Assembly: GCA_965222095.1 (NCBI GenBank)
Contig: CBDCTD010000003.1
Coordinates: 496,001-560,000, forward strand
DNA from: G963668345 sp965222095
GTDB taxonomy: Bacteria; Acidobacteriota; Terriglobia; Bryobacterales; UBA6623
DNA: 64,000 nt
Reading direction: 5' to 3'
In this document: piece by piece, positions 1 to 10,749 of the stretch
Numbering within the stretch: the stretch's first letter is position 1
Layout: every line of letters starts with the position of its first letter
Position numbers and translations under genes: made by a program
The notes under the pieces: model-generated
Told to the model about the DNA's origin: nothing
Seen by the model: the letters and a program-made list of their open reading frames with translations, nothing else
Database searches by the model: none

Positions 1-1
1 A

Positions 2-1039
2 CGATCTCGGGCTGAGAAGCTGGCGGCTACCCTTGACGGGCCAAATATAGAGATCTATCAGGACTGGCGCGAGCTGATCGAGCGGGGCGGAGTCGACATC
101 ATTAGCATCACGGCAGACCCGGTTATCCGCAAAGGTCCCTTTGCCGAAGCGCTGGCACAGCAGCGCCATGTCCTCGTTGAGAAGCCGCTTGCTCTCGATC
201 TGCCCGAGGCTCGGGAGATGGCATCGCTGGCCAGGCAGGCTCGCACCGTCACCGCCATCAGCTTCAACTGGCGTTATTCGCCGGGCTACCAGACAACTTG
301 GCGGGCCATACGGGAGGGCCAAATCGGGCGGCCGCTGGACATCCGCAGCGAGTGGCGGATGCGAGAAAGCCCCGGGTTAAGGCCCTGGTCCCAGGTGGGT
401 GGATCGCTCAGGGAAGTAGGCAGTCACGAATTTGATCGAGTGCGCTTTCTCACCGGTTGGAGCTTCCAGCGCGTGGTTTGCGCTTTGAGGTCGCCCTCTG
501 ACACCGACACGCGGACTACACAGGCTGAGTCGTCGACCGGTGGACCTAAGGAGAAACCGATCCCTTCCGACACCTCCGCCTTTGTGCTAACAGATATGAC
601 TGATCAGGGGCAGGCGGCTTTTCGATTGACCCTCACTCCCGGGGAGCCGGAGCGACGAGTCACCATTTGCGGCGAGGAAGGCACACTGATTCTGGGCAGC
701 GATTGGCTGACTCTGCCACAGGGCGGAGATAAGGATAGAACGGTCACACTGTCCAACGAAGTGAATGTTTTCAGGCAGCGCGCTGACGATGCCGATCCGG
801 TGAGGTTAGAGATCGGACCGTCGGACCGCCAGCCCCCCTCGCTTCTGTCAGGGCAGCATACTTGGAACCGGCTGATTGCTGACTTTGTGACTGCCGTCCG
901 ACGTGCGGACGTGAGGCATGAAAGTGTCCCGCACCTTCCTCATGTCTCTGACGGTCTGGCTGCGCAGGAGGTCATCAGTGCCTGCGAACTGTCCCACGCC
1001 GAGCGACGCTGGGTAGATCTGAAAGCGAACTTCGGCTGA
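2..1039 (+). CDS. Gfo/Idh/MocA family NAD(P)-dependent oxidoreductase, 5' end outside the window
   Basis: The frame is open from the first bases and encodes 345 visible residues. The N-terminal dinucleotide-binding start (GxGxxG) lies outside the window. The fold's second half is clear: the family motif VEKPLAL (EKP at visible residues 60-62) follows a segment ending the Rossmann domain, and after it comes the alpha/beta substrate domain with SFNWRYSPGY and GSHEFDRVRFLTGW. Members oxidise or reduce sugars, inositols or related polyols with NAD(P). The substrate cannot be told from sequence. An internal ATG at 218 is not the start, because conserved sequence continues upstream of it. The next genes are on the opposite strand. 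Confidence 0.9.
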   Translation, partial: RSRAEKLAATLDGPNIEIYQDWRELIERGGVDIISITADPVIRKGPFAEALAQQRHVLVEKPLALDLPEAREMASLARQARTVTAISFNWRYSPGYQTTWRAIREGQIGRPLDIRSEWRMRESPGLRPWSQVGGSLREVGSHEFDRVRFLTGWSFQRVVCALRSPSDTDTRTTQAESSTGGPKEKPIPSDTSAFVLTDMTDQGQAAFRLTLTPGEPERRVTICGEEGTLILGSDWLTLPQGGDKDRTVTLSNEVNVFRQRADDADPVRLEIGPSDRQPPSLLSGQHTWNRLIADFVTAVRRADVRHESVPHLPHVSDGLAAQEVISACELSHAERRWVDLKANFG

Positions 1040-1087
1040 AGACCAACACGCGTGGCGCCAAGGCGCGATAAAGGCCGCTCTCCAAAT

Positions 1088-1231
1088 TCAAACATGCCAT
1101 GCGATGCCAGGCTGAGCCTCAATTAACTCAACAGATATTCCTTGCGCGCAGTTACGAGACTGATATTCTTTCGCCTCTAATAGCGCCTGCATTACCTTCC
1201 TTGGCTTGAGAGCAGGCAGAGGAGAACTCAT
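1088..1231 (-). pseudogene. hicA toxin remnant
   Basis: A 47-codon frame starts with ATG at 1231 and overlaps the stop of the upstream frame as ATGA, the usual coupling of a hicB-hicA pair. Its first 20 residues (LPALKPRKVMQALLEA) match the N-terminus of HicA mRNA interferases. The double-stranded-RNA-binding-like core with the catalytic His of a GSH motif is absent, and the frame then runs through unrelated residues to a stop. It therefore looks like a 5' stub of hicA, too short to be toxic. The call rests on this N-terminal similarity plus the HicB-like tail of the preceding frame. Confidence 0.6.
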
Positions 1232-1929
1232 GCAGCGTCTAGGGCGACGGAGATGTGTTCTTTGAGGGGCTCGGAGGGAATTGCTTTGTCGGTGGGGATC
1301 GGTTGTCCGTCTTTGCGCAAACTTTCTAGGTAACCGCGAATGGCGTCGGTCGCCATGGCGCGGGCTTCCTTCCGCTTGTCGGCGGGTGGCGCCGGGAGAA
1401 GCTCCTCTGACTCGAGTCGGTCCTTAATGAACGCGTCGATCGGGTGGCCCCTCCATCGCGGATCGCCGACATCGGGCATAGGATGCCGCGCGGGTTCTTG
1501 AAAAGCCCACCAGTGGCGGTCCGCCTCGGTGATCTCGGTTTCGGGCAGGCTCGCGTGCCGAGCAGTTGCCGGGCGGATTGCCGGTGTGTCTGGCTCGGGC
1601 TGTGGGCTATCCCACTTCGCGCCTTGATCGATCCATTCACGCAGTACGTCGATCTCTTCGTCGCTGAGGCTGCCGCCCATCGGCATGACCGGCGCCTCCA
1701 TTCCCGATACGCGAAGATACAGCGGGCTTTGTTGGGCGTCGCCCGGAACGAGCGCGGGACCATGAACACCGCCTTTCAGCATTCCTGCCCGCGAGCTTAG
1801 GTCGAGATCGGAAACCGTTTGGCCATCACCATGGCACTGGAAACACTTCTGCTCGAGAATGGGGAGAACGTCTTCTGAAAAGAGGGGTTCGGTTGAGTCA
1901 GGCGCGCCAGGGGAAACGCCACTCGCCAA
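1228..1929 (-). CDS. Chimeric ORF: PSD1-type cytochrome c N-terminus fused to a HicB antitoxin C-terminus
   Basis: The first ~185 of 233 residues are a planctomycete-type cytochrome c domain: haem site CFQCHG near residue 29, axial-Met region MPMGG, and the following WWAFQEP / HPIDAFIKDRL block that opens DUF1549. Intact PSD1 proteins run to roughly 800-1000 residues with DUF1549 and DUF1553. Here homology stops at about residue 186 (near base 1371) and the last 47 residues (DAIRGYLESLRKDGQPIP) look like the C-terminus of a HicB antitoxin. The listed start is TTG. The frame stays open upstream and encodes a hydrophobic, signal-like segment without a good start codon, so the true 5' end is uncertain. 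The neighbouring DUF1501 gene is the usual partner of PSD1 genes. Confidence 0.7.
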   Translation of the reverse strand: MASGVSPGAPDSTEPLFSEDVLPILEQKCFQCHGDGQTVSDLDLSSRAGMLKGGVHGPALVPGDAQQSPLYLRVSGMEAPVMPMGGSLSDEEIDVLREWIDQGAKWDSPQPEPDTPAIRPATARHASLPETEITEADRHWWAFQEPARHPMPDVGDPRWRGHPIDAFIKDRLESEELLPAPPADKRKEARAMATDAIRGYLESLRKDGQPIPTDKAIPSEPLKEHISVALDAA

Positions 1930-2091
1930 GAGGACTACCGTGGCGAGAGTAATCGGGGCAAACCCTGCTTCTCGCCAAACAGCGCCGCTTTGAGAGAAAG
2001 CAGCATTTTCTAGCGCCCGCAGCCCGCGGGTTCACCTGCAAGTCTAGGTTTCGGGAAGGGACATGTCAATGAGTCAACGAGGGTCCGTCGT

Positions 2092-3417
2092 TCAGGCAAG
2101 CGCCTTGCGAATTACTTCTCCGCGCACGCCCGTGAGGCGCTGGTCGAGCCCTTGGTAGAAGTAGGTGAGCTTGGTGTGGTCGAGTCCCATCAAATGCAGG
2201 ATTGTTGCGTGCAGGTCGGAAACATACCATGGGTCCTCGACGGCCTTAAAACCCAGCTCATCTGTTGCGCCGATCGCTTGGCCGCCCTTCACGCCGGCGC
2301 CGGCCAGCCACATCGTGAAGCCCTGCCAGTCGTGATCGCGGCCCGGCTTGCCGACACCCTCGCTGGTGGGCGTGCGGCCGAAGTCTTCGGTCAGCTCGTT
2401 GTGGAGGCCGTACATTTCTCGCGTCTGGCGGCTTTCGGCGTCGAGGTTGACGACTTCAGCCGCCGTAGTTTGCATGCGATAGGCCAGCTCGTAGGAGTGA
2501 ATACGAGCCTCGAGTTCCGAATCCCCCTCGTACCGCTGCTGGTGTGATTCATTCAAGTGCTTGAGTAAATCGAGCGAGTGGCGCTGGGTTCGCTCGCTGA
2601 CGCCCTTGGGCGTCTCGAGATTCAGCAACGGCGAGCCCCCGCTGCGAAACAGAGTGCCTTGGTAGGCGGCCGGCATGAAGCCGGCCGTCCAGTTAGAAGC
2701 GCTGCCGATCGGGCCCCCACGAGGGTCGGTCATCACGACGAAGCTCGGCAGATCTTCACTCTCGGTCCCCAGGCCGTAGCTGAGCCAGGACCCCAAACTA
2801 GGCTTGCCGATCACGACGCTGCCGGTGTTCATCTGAATGCAACCGGAAGCGTGCGCAGCCGTGTCGGTCTGAAGGGATCGGATGACGCACAGGTCGTCGG
2901 CGTGTTTCGCGGTATGGGGGAAAAGACTGCTGATTGGAAGACCGCTCTGGCCGTGATTGGTGAATTCAAAGGGCGACTGCATCAGGTTGCCGATGGGACG
3001 GTTGTTGGAGCCGATCACGGCGTCACCTTGGTAGGGAGTGCCGTCGTACTTCGTCAGCGCCGGTTTGGGATCGAACGTGTCCACTTGGCTGGGAGCCCCG
3101 TTCATGAACAGGAACACGACGTGCTTGGCTTTGGTTGGGAAGTGGGGTTCACGGGCCGCAAGTAGGCTTTTAGCCTGCGCACCCGTTTTCGCCGGCGCAG
3201 CAAGAGCCTGGGATCGAAAGAACCCGTCCCGCGAAAGCAGATCGATGAGCGCGAGCATCGGGAACCGCGCGCTCGTGTTCCAAAGAAACTCACGCCGGCT
3301 GTGGGGTTGGCGCCGGGGCTTCGGGTTAGGAAGGTTTTCGATTTCGCCCATTTTGATGAAGGGGGCGTGACACGAGTACCCGCGGGCACAGCTGTACAGC
3401 ATGCCGTGCCCCGACAT
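2092..3417 (-). CDS. DUF1501 family protein with an internal in-frame deletion
   Basis: DUF1501 proteins are exported, sulfatase/alkaline-phosphatase-fold proteins encoded next to PSD1 cytochromes. The twin-arginine-like SRREFLWNTS follows a short leader. ATG 3351 (MGEIENLP) is a likely alternative start. Clear family blocks are HVVFLFMNGAPSQVDTFDPK, QSGLPISSLFPHTA and, at the end, FTMWLAGAGVKGG with DLHATILHLMGLDH. Between MYGLHNELTEDFGR and TPTSEGVGKPGRDH the family normally has about 80-90 more residues, including the conserved metal-site region. Here two FGR-coding segments have been joined in frame at about 2374-2383. The product is probably non-functional although no stop is introduced. 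The length estimate comes from memory of the family, not from an alignment. Confidence 0.82.
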   Translation of the reverse strand: MSGHGMLYSCARGYSCHAPFIKMGEIENLPNPKPRRQPHSRREFLWNTSARFPMLALIDLLSRDGFFRSQALAAPAKTGAQAKSLLAAREPHFPTKAKHVVFLFMNGAPSQVDTFDPKPALTKYDGTPYQGDAVIGSNNRPIGNLMQSPFEFTNHGQSGLPISSLFPHTAKHADDLCVIRSLQTDTAAHASGCIQMNTGSVVIGKPSLGSWLSYGLGTESEDLPSFVVMTDPRGGPIGSASNWTAGFMPAAYQGTLFRSGGSPLLNLETPKGVSERTQRHSLDLLKHLNESHQQRYEGDSELEARIHSYELAYRMQTTAAEVVNLDAESRQTREMYGLHNELTEDFGRTPTSEGVGKPGRDHDWQGFTMWLAGAGVKGGQAIGATDELGFKAVEDPWYVSDLHATILHLMGLDHTKLTYFYQGLDQRLTGVRGEVIRKALA

Positions 3418-3640
3418 CCCCGACGGCTTGGAGGAGTGTCGCAGCGCTTGCCTGGATGCCGCCGACTTTCACATGATAGCGCCTCGTCAACCCCTGATTA
3501 TGAATGGGCAGCAAGCCTTACTTCGCTTGCTCACGCGCGCGGCTCTGCAACAATCGGTTGCCGTCCGCCGGAGCCGCAACCGTCCCACTCGCGGCCGGGT
3601 GCTCGGCGCTCTGGACCTCGCGCACGCGAAGGCCAGGTCC

Positions 3641-6165
<2,525 letters not shown>

Positions 6166-6247
6166 GATGTCTTCTCCTCGGGGAGAACTTACGAACAGCC
6201 CGGTCAGCCCTCCGAGTACTGTCCCCGCTTGAGACGGCGGAAGCGGC

Positions 6248-6295
6248 TGCAATGAATTGCACCCCTACATGGGTGAAACGGAGTCCTTGTAGGGG
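6248..6295. repeat. Paired CCCCTACA hairpin arms between hsp20 and clpB
   Basis: A 6-bp stem palindrome (6248-6261) is followed directly by CCCCTACA (6262-6269), and the reverse complement TGTAGGGG lies at 6288-6295. The two octamers can pair as an 8-bp stem around an 18-base loop. This tail is the signature of the palindrome family seen at 29475, 33020, 41148, 46779, 55133 and 61588. Read on the minus strand, the hairpin lies in the leader between hsp20 and clpB. It could act as a partial terminator or only be a mobile repeat. Confidence 0.6.
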
Positions 6296-6436
6296 AGCCA
6301 TTCGCCAGGCCCGGTTTTCCGGGCCAACATTTTCCAAGGCCACCTACGTCAGCCGCCAAGTGCAGCCAAGGGATGCCGGGGTTCCACGAACTCGGAGAGG
6401 GGCAGGCGGTCGTCGACCGCCTGCCCCCCGAGCGCC

Positions 6437-6871
6437 TCACTGCACGTCGATCACGCGACCCTTCTTGGGCTTCACCTCGCGCTTGGGCAACGTAACCTTC
6501 AGCACGCCCTTGTCGTACTTAGCGTCGATCTTGTCGACATGTACCGTCTCGGGCAGCTGGAAGCTGCGATGGAAGGAGCCGTACGAACGCTCGACCCTAC
6601 GAAAGTTCTCTTCTTTGGTCTCCTTTTCGAACTTCCGCTCAGCGTGTACGGTGAGCACGTCGTCTTCGACCTTAACCTTTAGGTCCTTCTCGTCTACCTC
6701 TGGGAGATCGGCCTTGAGAACGATTTTCTTGTCGTCCTCATAGACGTCTACCGCCGGTGACCATGAGCTTCGATCTACCCGATCACGAATCGGTGGCAAG
6801 AAGCCTTCGAACAGCCGATCGAAATCAAACCGCCGCGTACATCCGCGGGGTGTGTATCTAACGAGATGCAT
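6437..6871 (-). CDS. Small heat-shock protein, Hsp20/alpha-crystallin family
   Basis: The product has 144 residues, typical for bacterial Hsp20. It is an ATP-independent cytoplasmic holdase that binds unfolding proteins in oligomers. The alpha-crystallin domain runs from about residue 38 (WSPAVDVYEDDKKIVLKADL) to 135, with the family motif GVLKVTLPK near the C-terminus. A short tail (GRVIDVQ) supplies the I/V-x-V-type anchoring motif. ATG 6871 follows a purine-rich AGGAGGAT. It lies upstream of clpB on the same strand, a sensible stress pair, and behind a strong promoter at 6912-6940. Confidence 0.95.
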   Translation of the reverse strand: MHLVRYTPRGCTRRFDFDRLFEGFLPPIRDRVDRSSWSPAVDVYEDDKKIVLKADLPEVDEKDLKVKVEDDVLTVHAERKFEKETKEENFRRVERSYGSFHRSFQLPETVHVDKIDAKYDKGVLKVTLPKREVKPKKGRVIDVQ

Positions 6872-6903
6872 GGGGTTATCCTCCTTGGAGCTTTTTTCTT
6901 ATC

Positions 6904-6940
6904 ACAACTAGATTATAAAATATTAGTGTCTAGTTGTCAA
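6904..6940 (-). promoter_or_regulatory. Consensus sigma-70 promoter within a 9-bp inverted repeat, upstream of hsp20
   Basis: On the minus strand TTGACA (6940-6935) is followed after exactly 17 bases by TATAAT (6917-6912), a perfect -35/-10 pair about 40 bases upstream of the hsp20 ATG. ACAACTAGA (6904-6912) and TCTAGTTGT (6929-6937) form a perfect inverted repeat with a 16-base spacer, so its arms overlap the -35 and the -10. That geometry suits a repressor that excludes RNA polymerase. It does not match CIRCE or HAIR consensus sequences. Confidence 0.75.
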
Positions 6941-6992
6941 GACTCTTCCTTTTACTAGCAAGTCGTTGCCAGTCAATCACATAGAGCCAACA

Positions 6993-7021
6993 CAGAAAAT
7001 ATATTAGTGTTATACTATCAA
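6993..7021 (-). promoter_or_regulatory. Second, degenerate copy of the hsp20 promoter element
   Basis: On the minus strand TTGATA (7021-7016) is followed at the same offset as in the proximal element by ACACTAATAT (7010-7001), ten bases identical to the spacer of the proximal promoter. No good -10 follows. It looks like an upstream duplication of the element, perhaps a second regulator site or a decayed promoter. The surrounding ~130 bases are AT-rich compared with the rest of the window. Confidence 0.45.
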
Positions 7022-7315
7022 AAAATCTTCCTGTATTGAATCCTAAGAGGCCGAAGTCGCGGACCGTCCTTCTAGTTGCTGGCGAGGTTCTCCAAGGACG
7101 ACTTCCGTGGGAGGCATCGGCGGTTTTGCCATCCTGCCAAAAACGATGGTCGCTTCGCGACCAGTGATCGAGGCAGAGGCCGTTCCGCTCTAGAATCCGT
7201 TCGCTGAAACCCCAGTTTGGTAGTGGGATGAGCGCTGCTCAGGCCGGCGGCTAATCTTGACATACTGGTCTCTTGCGCCACGAACCACCGGGCGGAACTC
7301 TCACGGAGACTGCTG

Positions 7316-8209
7316 ATGGACAACGACGAATCCAGTTCACGGGCAACCCTGTCCAGACCCAACGTCAAGCGAGGCCCGCTCACAACGGCGCGGCGACGCC
7401 GATCTATTCTGGGACGCGTGTCTTTCCTGGTTCGCCGAAGATTTCCCGCTCTCGACAGACCTCTTCACGACTTCGTCGGCCGCCTTGGCTTCGCCCTATT
7501 GCCGGTCCCGCCGGCGTATTACGAAGATAACCTGTGTTCGTCGCATGACCACAGTTTCGTCGACGACGACTGCTTTCGACGATGCTACGAGCGAGCTATG
7601 AAGGCCAGCAAGGGCGTAGACCATCGCATTCGCTGGCGAGTCCACATCCTACTTTGGGTGGTTGGACAAGCCGCCAAGCTACGGGGCGACTTTGTCGAAT
7701 GCGGGGTCAATACCGGCTTCATGAGTTCGGCGATGCTGACCTATGTCGACTGGCCGTCTCTGAAAAAGACTCTATACCTGTTGGATACCTTCGCAGGACC
7801 GGCGATCGAGCAATACTCCGATGATGAGAGGAACGAGGGCAAGTTGGAACAAGTGGCGCAACTGCTGCGCAAGGGAGCCTACGAGATGGACGTGAGGGCG
7901 GTCCGTGCGAACTTTGCGGAATGGCAGTCTGTCCGGATCGTCCAAGGAGCTGTGCCTGAAACGCTCTCTCAAGTTGAGTCGGAGTCGGTGGCTTTCCTGC
8001 ACCTTGACATGAATTGCGCCGGACCCGAAGTGGCAGCGGCTGAGTATTTGTGGCCGCGGGTTGTGCCGTGAGGTTTCGTATTGATAGACGATTACGCTAC
8101 CGCGGGTTACTCCACCCTAAAGCGCGGCTTTGACGATTTCGCTGGCCGAAACGGCGTAAAGATCCTCTCACTTCCAACAGGCCAGGGTCTGATGCAAAAG
8201 AGCCCTTAG
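7316..8209 (+). pseudogene. TylF/MycF-type class I methyltransferase interrupted by an in-frame TGA
   Basis: Residues 1-251 carry the TylF family layout: RGDFVECGVNTGFMS (SAM-binding loop), YLLDTFAG, and FLHLDMNCAGPE (metal/SAM acidic site). At 8069-8071 a TGA stands where the family has glycine (VP-stop-GFVLIDDYA). The same frame then continues for 45 well-conserved codons (LKRGFDDF, GQGLMQKS) to TAG at 8207-8209. One GGA-to-TGA change explains the break. The family methylates hydroxyl groups of sugars or related acceptors using SAM and Mg2+. Truncation removes the last strand and part of the metal site, so activity is unlikely. Many neighbouring genes stop normally with TGA, so recoding is not a good explanation. 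Confidence 0.85.
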
Positions 8210-8339
8210 CCGGTAGTCTTCCAGATCTGCCGAGGCAAGACTTGCTCTCGTACACACCGTCGCACCGGCATCTCAACAAGAACACGCTGTTCGACAGACA
8301 ACGCCGCGGGCTACCTCTGGGATCAACTCAGGGACGGGT

Positions 8340-9284
8340 CTATGTCCGGCCTCGGACCAGGTCGCGGACTTTCCGCAGCGGCCAACTCATCAGCCGCGCG
8401 AATCGAAAGGTAGGAGAACGTGCAATGCCCGCAATCGTCGAAGAAAAGAGGTGCTCTCTTCCGTAGAGGTACTCGATCTGTTTGTCACGCCGATCGATCA
8501 AGGTACGAATCTCGTCAAGATCTTGGTCTGACAACGTATAACCGCTTTGGATGTGCGCGGGCAGTCGGCGCTGTACGTAGACGGTACTGTGAGTGGCGGC
8601 GGTCTCTTCGGGTGGCCGCTCACGAGTATCGAAGTAAATGGCGATGGACCGTCGCGAGAGTTGTTGCTTTGCCGGAGGAAGCTGAATGCGGCGGAATCCG
8701 TGCCAAGAGTGTTCCGTAGTTTCGAATAAGACGCAGCGGTTCTCGATGGGGACAATCGCCTTAATGGAGTTTTCCCGCGGCTCAAGGCGCGGGTTGCGGT
8801 GGAATTCGAGCAGGCCTCCCCAGTCGGGTTCCCACTCGGTATTCAAAAACAGCAGCAGGTTGAGCCTGCGGTGGAGGTTGCTTCGGGGGTGGAAGTTGAA
8901 GTCGACGTGTGGATCAAGGTCCTGGCCATCAAGGTTTTCATGGGTCCCGCCGCCCACATAGTGCGGGTCGTAGAGAAGCTTCGGAATGGCGGTAATCTCG
9001 CCCAGCAAACCAAGAAACTTCGCCTCTTTGAGCAGGTGGTCGAACCTGCGGTAGGTCGGACCGAGCTCCGGCAGGTTTTCATGCACGGCCTTGCGGCCCA
9101 CTTCCCCGAACTCGTTGCGGGCTTGCTCGGGATTGAAGCCAGGAAACTCCTCGACGAGACGCCGGCAGTATTCGGGGGCTAACAACTGATCGATGACGAC
9201 GTGACGAAACGGCTTGGCGGACTGGAACTGGTCTCGAAACTCGTCAACGCGCTCGAGGACAAGGGGGTTGATCAACTCCAGCAC
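8340..9284 (-). CDS. 2OG-Fe(II) oxygenase (prolyl-hydroxylase-like)
   Basis: The 314-residue product has the double-stranded beta-helix iron site of 2-oxoglutarate dioxygenases: H126-x-D128 in DPHVDFNFHP, a distal His at about 195 in EHSWHGF, and a following Arg (RRSIAIYF) for the 2OG carboxylate. A segment GGGTHENLDG precedes the HxD motif. These soluble enzymes hydroxylate an unknown acceptor, often near glycan or secondary-metabolite genes. The frame is intact, unlike its paralogue at 22583-23443, which shares the layout. The IS630 element begins 7 bases upstream of the ATG, so its original promoter has probably been displaced. Confidence 0.85.
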   Translation of the reverse strand: MLELINPLVLERVDEFRDQFQSAKPFRHVVIDQLLAPEYCRRLVEEFPGFNPEQARNEFGEVGRKAVHENLPELGPTYRRFDHLLKEAKFLGLLGEITAIPKLLYDPHYVGGGTHENLDGQDLDPHVDFNFHPRSNLHRRLNLLLFLNTEWEPDWGGLLEFHRNPRLEPRENSIKAIVPIENRCVLFETTEHSWHGFRRIQLPPAKQQLSRRSIAIYFDTRERPPEETAATHSTVYVQRRLPAHIQSGYTLSDQDLDEIRTLIDRRDKQIEYLYGREHLFSSTIAGIARSPTFRFARLMSWPLRKVRDLVRGRT

Positions 9285-9290
9285 CAGACC

Positions 9291-10412
9291 TAGTGCTTAC
9301 TATCATAAATTAGCGTATGAATGAGAAAGGGGTCGCTGCTGGACGTTAGCCTTGGTCCATTCGAACGGGGCGGCGTTTTTGTTGTGCGCTTGGACGAAGC
9401 GGTCGATGGCCTGGCGTACTTCGTAAGGGGAGGTGAAACTGGCCCCGCGCAACGCTCTACGGCTGAGAATACTGAACCAGATCTCGACCTGGTTGAGCCA
9501 GGAGGCGTAGGTGGGCGTGTAGTGCAGGTGCACCTTGCGGTGGCGTTTGAGCCAGCGATCACGTTTCGGTTTGTGGGTGTTGAGGTTGTCCAGTACGACG
9601 TGCAACTCAAAACCTTGGTAGAGATCGACCAGTTGATTCATGAAGTCAAGAAACTCACGCCGTCTGCGGCGCCGGTAATGCCCGGCCGTGACGTGGCCGG
9701 TGGCGACCTCCAGGGCCGCGAACAAGGTCGTTGTGCCGTGGCGCTTGTAGCCGTGCGAGAAACCCGTCAAAGCCTTGCCGTCGGGCAGTCTGAGCCAACC
9801 CTGGGCGCGCTCCAGGGCCTGGATGTTGGGCTTCTCGTCGACCGCCAGCACGATGGCGTTGTCAGGCGGGTGCAGATAGAGTCCCACGATGTTGGCGGCT
9901 TTACGCGAGAATTCGGGATCGGTGGAGAGGCACCAACTACGCCGCCGGCACAACGAGATGCCGCGCCGACGCAACACGCGCCAGACCTGTTGGTCGCTGA
10001 CATCGCCCAGCGCCGCGGCCAGCCGTGGAGCCGTCCAGGTCGCCTGTCCGCAAGGCGGCGTGTCGTCCAGCTTTTGCAGAATGCGTTTTTCGGTGTCAGC
10101 GTCGTATCGCCGCGGCTTGCCGGGTCGCGTTTCATCCGCCAGACCGGCCAGTCGTTGGCCAGCGAAGCGCGTACGCCACTTCGACACTCGTGCGGCCCGC
10201 GTGCCCAACTGGGCGGCGATCTCCCGGTTCGACATCCCTTGCGCCGCCAACAAAATGATCCGGGCTCTGTCCGCCGCACGGCGCTCGCTCTTGTGCGCGC
10301 GTCCCCAGCCCTCCAACGTCCGGCGTTCCCCAGTACTGAGTCTGATACGCGTGGCTATTCTTGCCATGCCGCATTGTCTCATACATACGGTTATTTATGA
10401 TAGTAAGCACTA
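9291..10412. mobile_element. IS630-family insertion sequence, complete
   Basis: The element is bounded by perfect 20-base inverted repeats (TAGTGCTTACTATCATAAAT at 9291-9310, its reverse complement at 10393-10412). The outermost TA on each side is the TA target duplication of the Tc1/mariner-IS630 superfamily. Joining the flanks restores CTAG as the empty site. A single intact transposase gene fills it. It lies between the start of the 2OG oxygenase gene and a TIGR03437 gene remnant. Confidence 0.93.
9303..10382 (-). CDS. IS630-family DDE transposase
   Basis: The protein has 359 residues and no break. Residues ~20-110 form the winged-helix DNA-binding part (GMSNREIAAQLGTRAARVSKWRTRF, then a second HTH near QQVWRVLRRRGI). 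The RNase-H-fold catalytic part carries AVDEKPNIQALE (first Asp), VVLDNLNTHK (second Asp) and SWLNQVEIWF (Glu), the IS630 triad. Met 6 (MARIATRIRLS) is a plausible alternative start. Its terminal repeats resemble those of the non-autonomous element at 46248-46648, which it might mobilise. Confidence 0.96.
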   Translation of the reverse strand: MRQCGMARIATRIRLSTGERRTLEGWGRAHKSERRAADRARIILLAAQGMSNREIAAQLGTRAARVSKWRTRFAGQRLAGLADETRPGKPRRYDADTEKRILQKLDDTPPCGQATWTAPRLAAALGDVSDQQVWRVLRRRGISLCRRRSWCLSTDPEFSRKAANIVGLYLHPPDNAIVLAVDEKPNIQALERAQGWLRLPDGKALTGFSHGYKRHGTTTLFAALEVATGHVTAGHYRRRRRREFLDFMNQLVDLYQGFELHVVLDNLNTHKPKRDRWLKRHRKVHLHYTPTYASWLNQVEIWFSILSRRALRGASFTSPYEVRQAIDRFVQAHNKNAAPFEWTKANVQQRPLSHSYANL

Positions 10413-10690
10413 GCTTTCCTCAGGCTATCCGAGACTGTCAACCACCCGCCTCGCCGGAGCGAGTAGGGCCGGGCGGCTATCGCTAGCGGCGGCAGAGGTA
10501 GCTCCGTGGCTACGACAATCCTCGCGGCCAACACCTCGCCGAAGCCGCCGGCAATCGACTCAGGCGCGGCGCCAAATTCGCCGCTGAAACTGGCGGCCGA
10601 GACGCTCGTCAGCACAGGGGGGGGCGTCCCGGGCAGATGTCTCACCGCGATGGTCGCCTCAGGGTCGTGGGGTCAATCGGCAGCGGTACA
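10413..10690 (-). pseudogene. Remnant of a TIGR03437-domain protein
   Basis: On the minus strand the frame reads PGTPPPVLTSVSAASFSG followed by FGAAPESIAGGFGEVLA and IATELPLP-like residues. This is the N-terminal part of the TIGR03437 repeat typical of Solibacter secreted proteins. After LPLPPLAIA the similarity is lost, and the IS630 element begins at 10412. No start or full domain remains. The other TIGR03437 domain in the window, at the end of the sugar dehydrogenase, shows what the intact domain looks like. Confidence 0.6.
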
Positions 10691-10749
10691 AGCGCCATGC
10701 TTCGCAGTGAGCTTGCACGCGGATTGCGGCCTCCGCTACTCTTCAAAGC

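Noticed and set aside
7072..7383. 103-residue minus-strand frame upstream of the methyltransferase
   Set aside because: No recognisable domain, and it overlaps the methyltransferase 5' end; it is treated as a shadow.
8069..8071. UGA read as glycine, as in the SR1/Gracilibacteria code
   Set aside because: Many intact genes in the window end in TGA and their products stop at the expected length, so UGA is a normal stop here.
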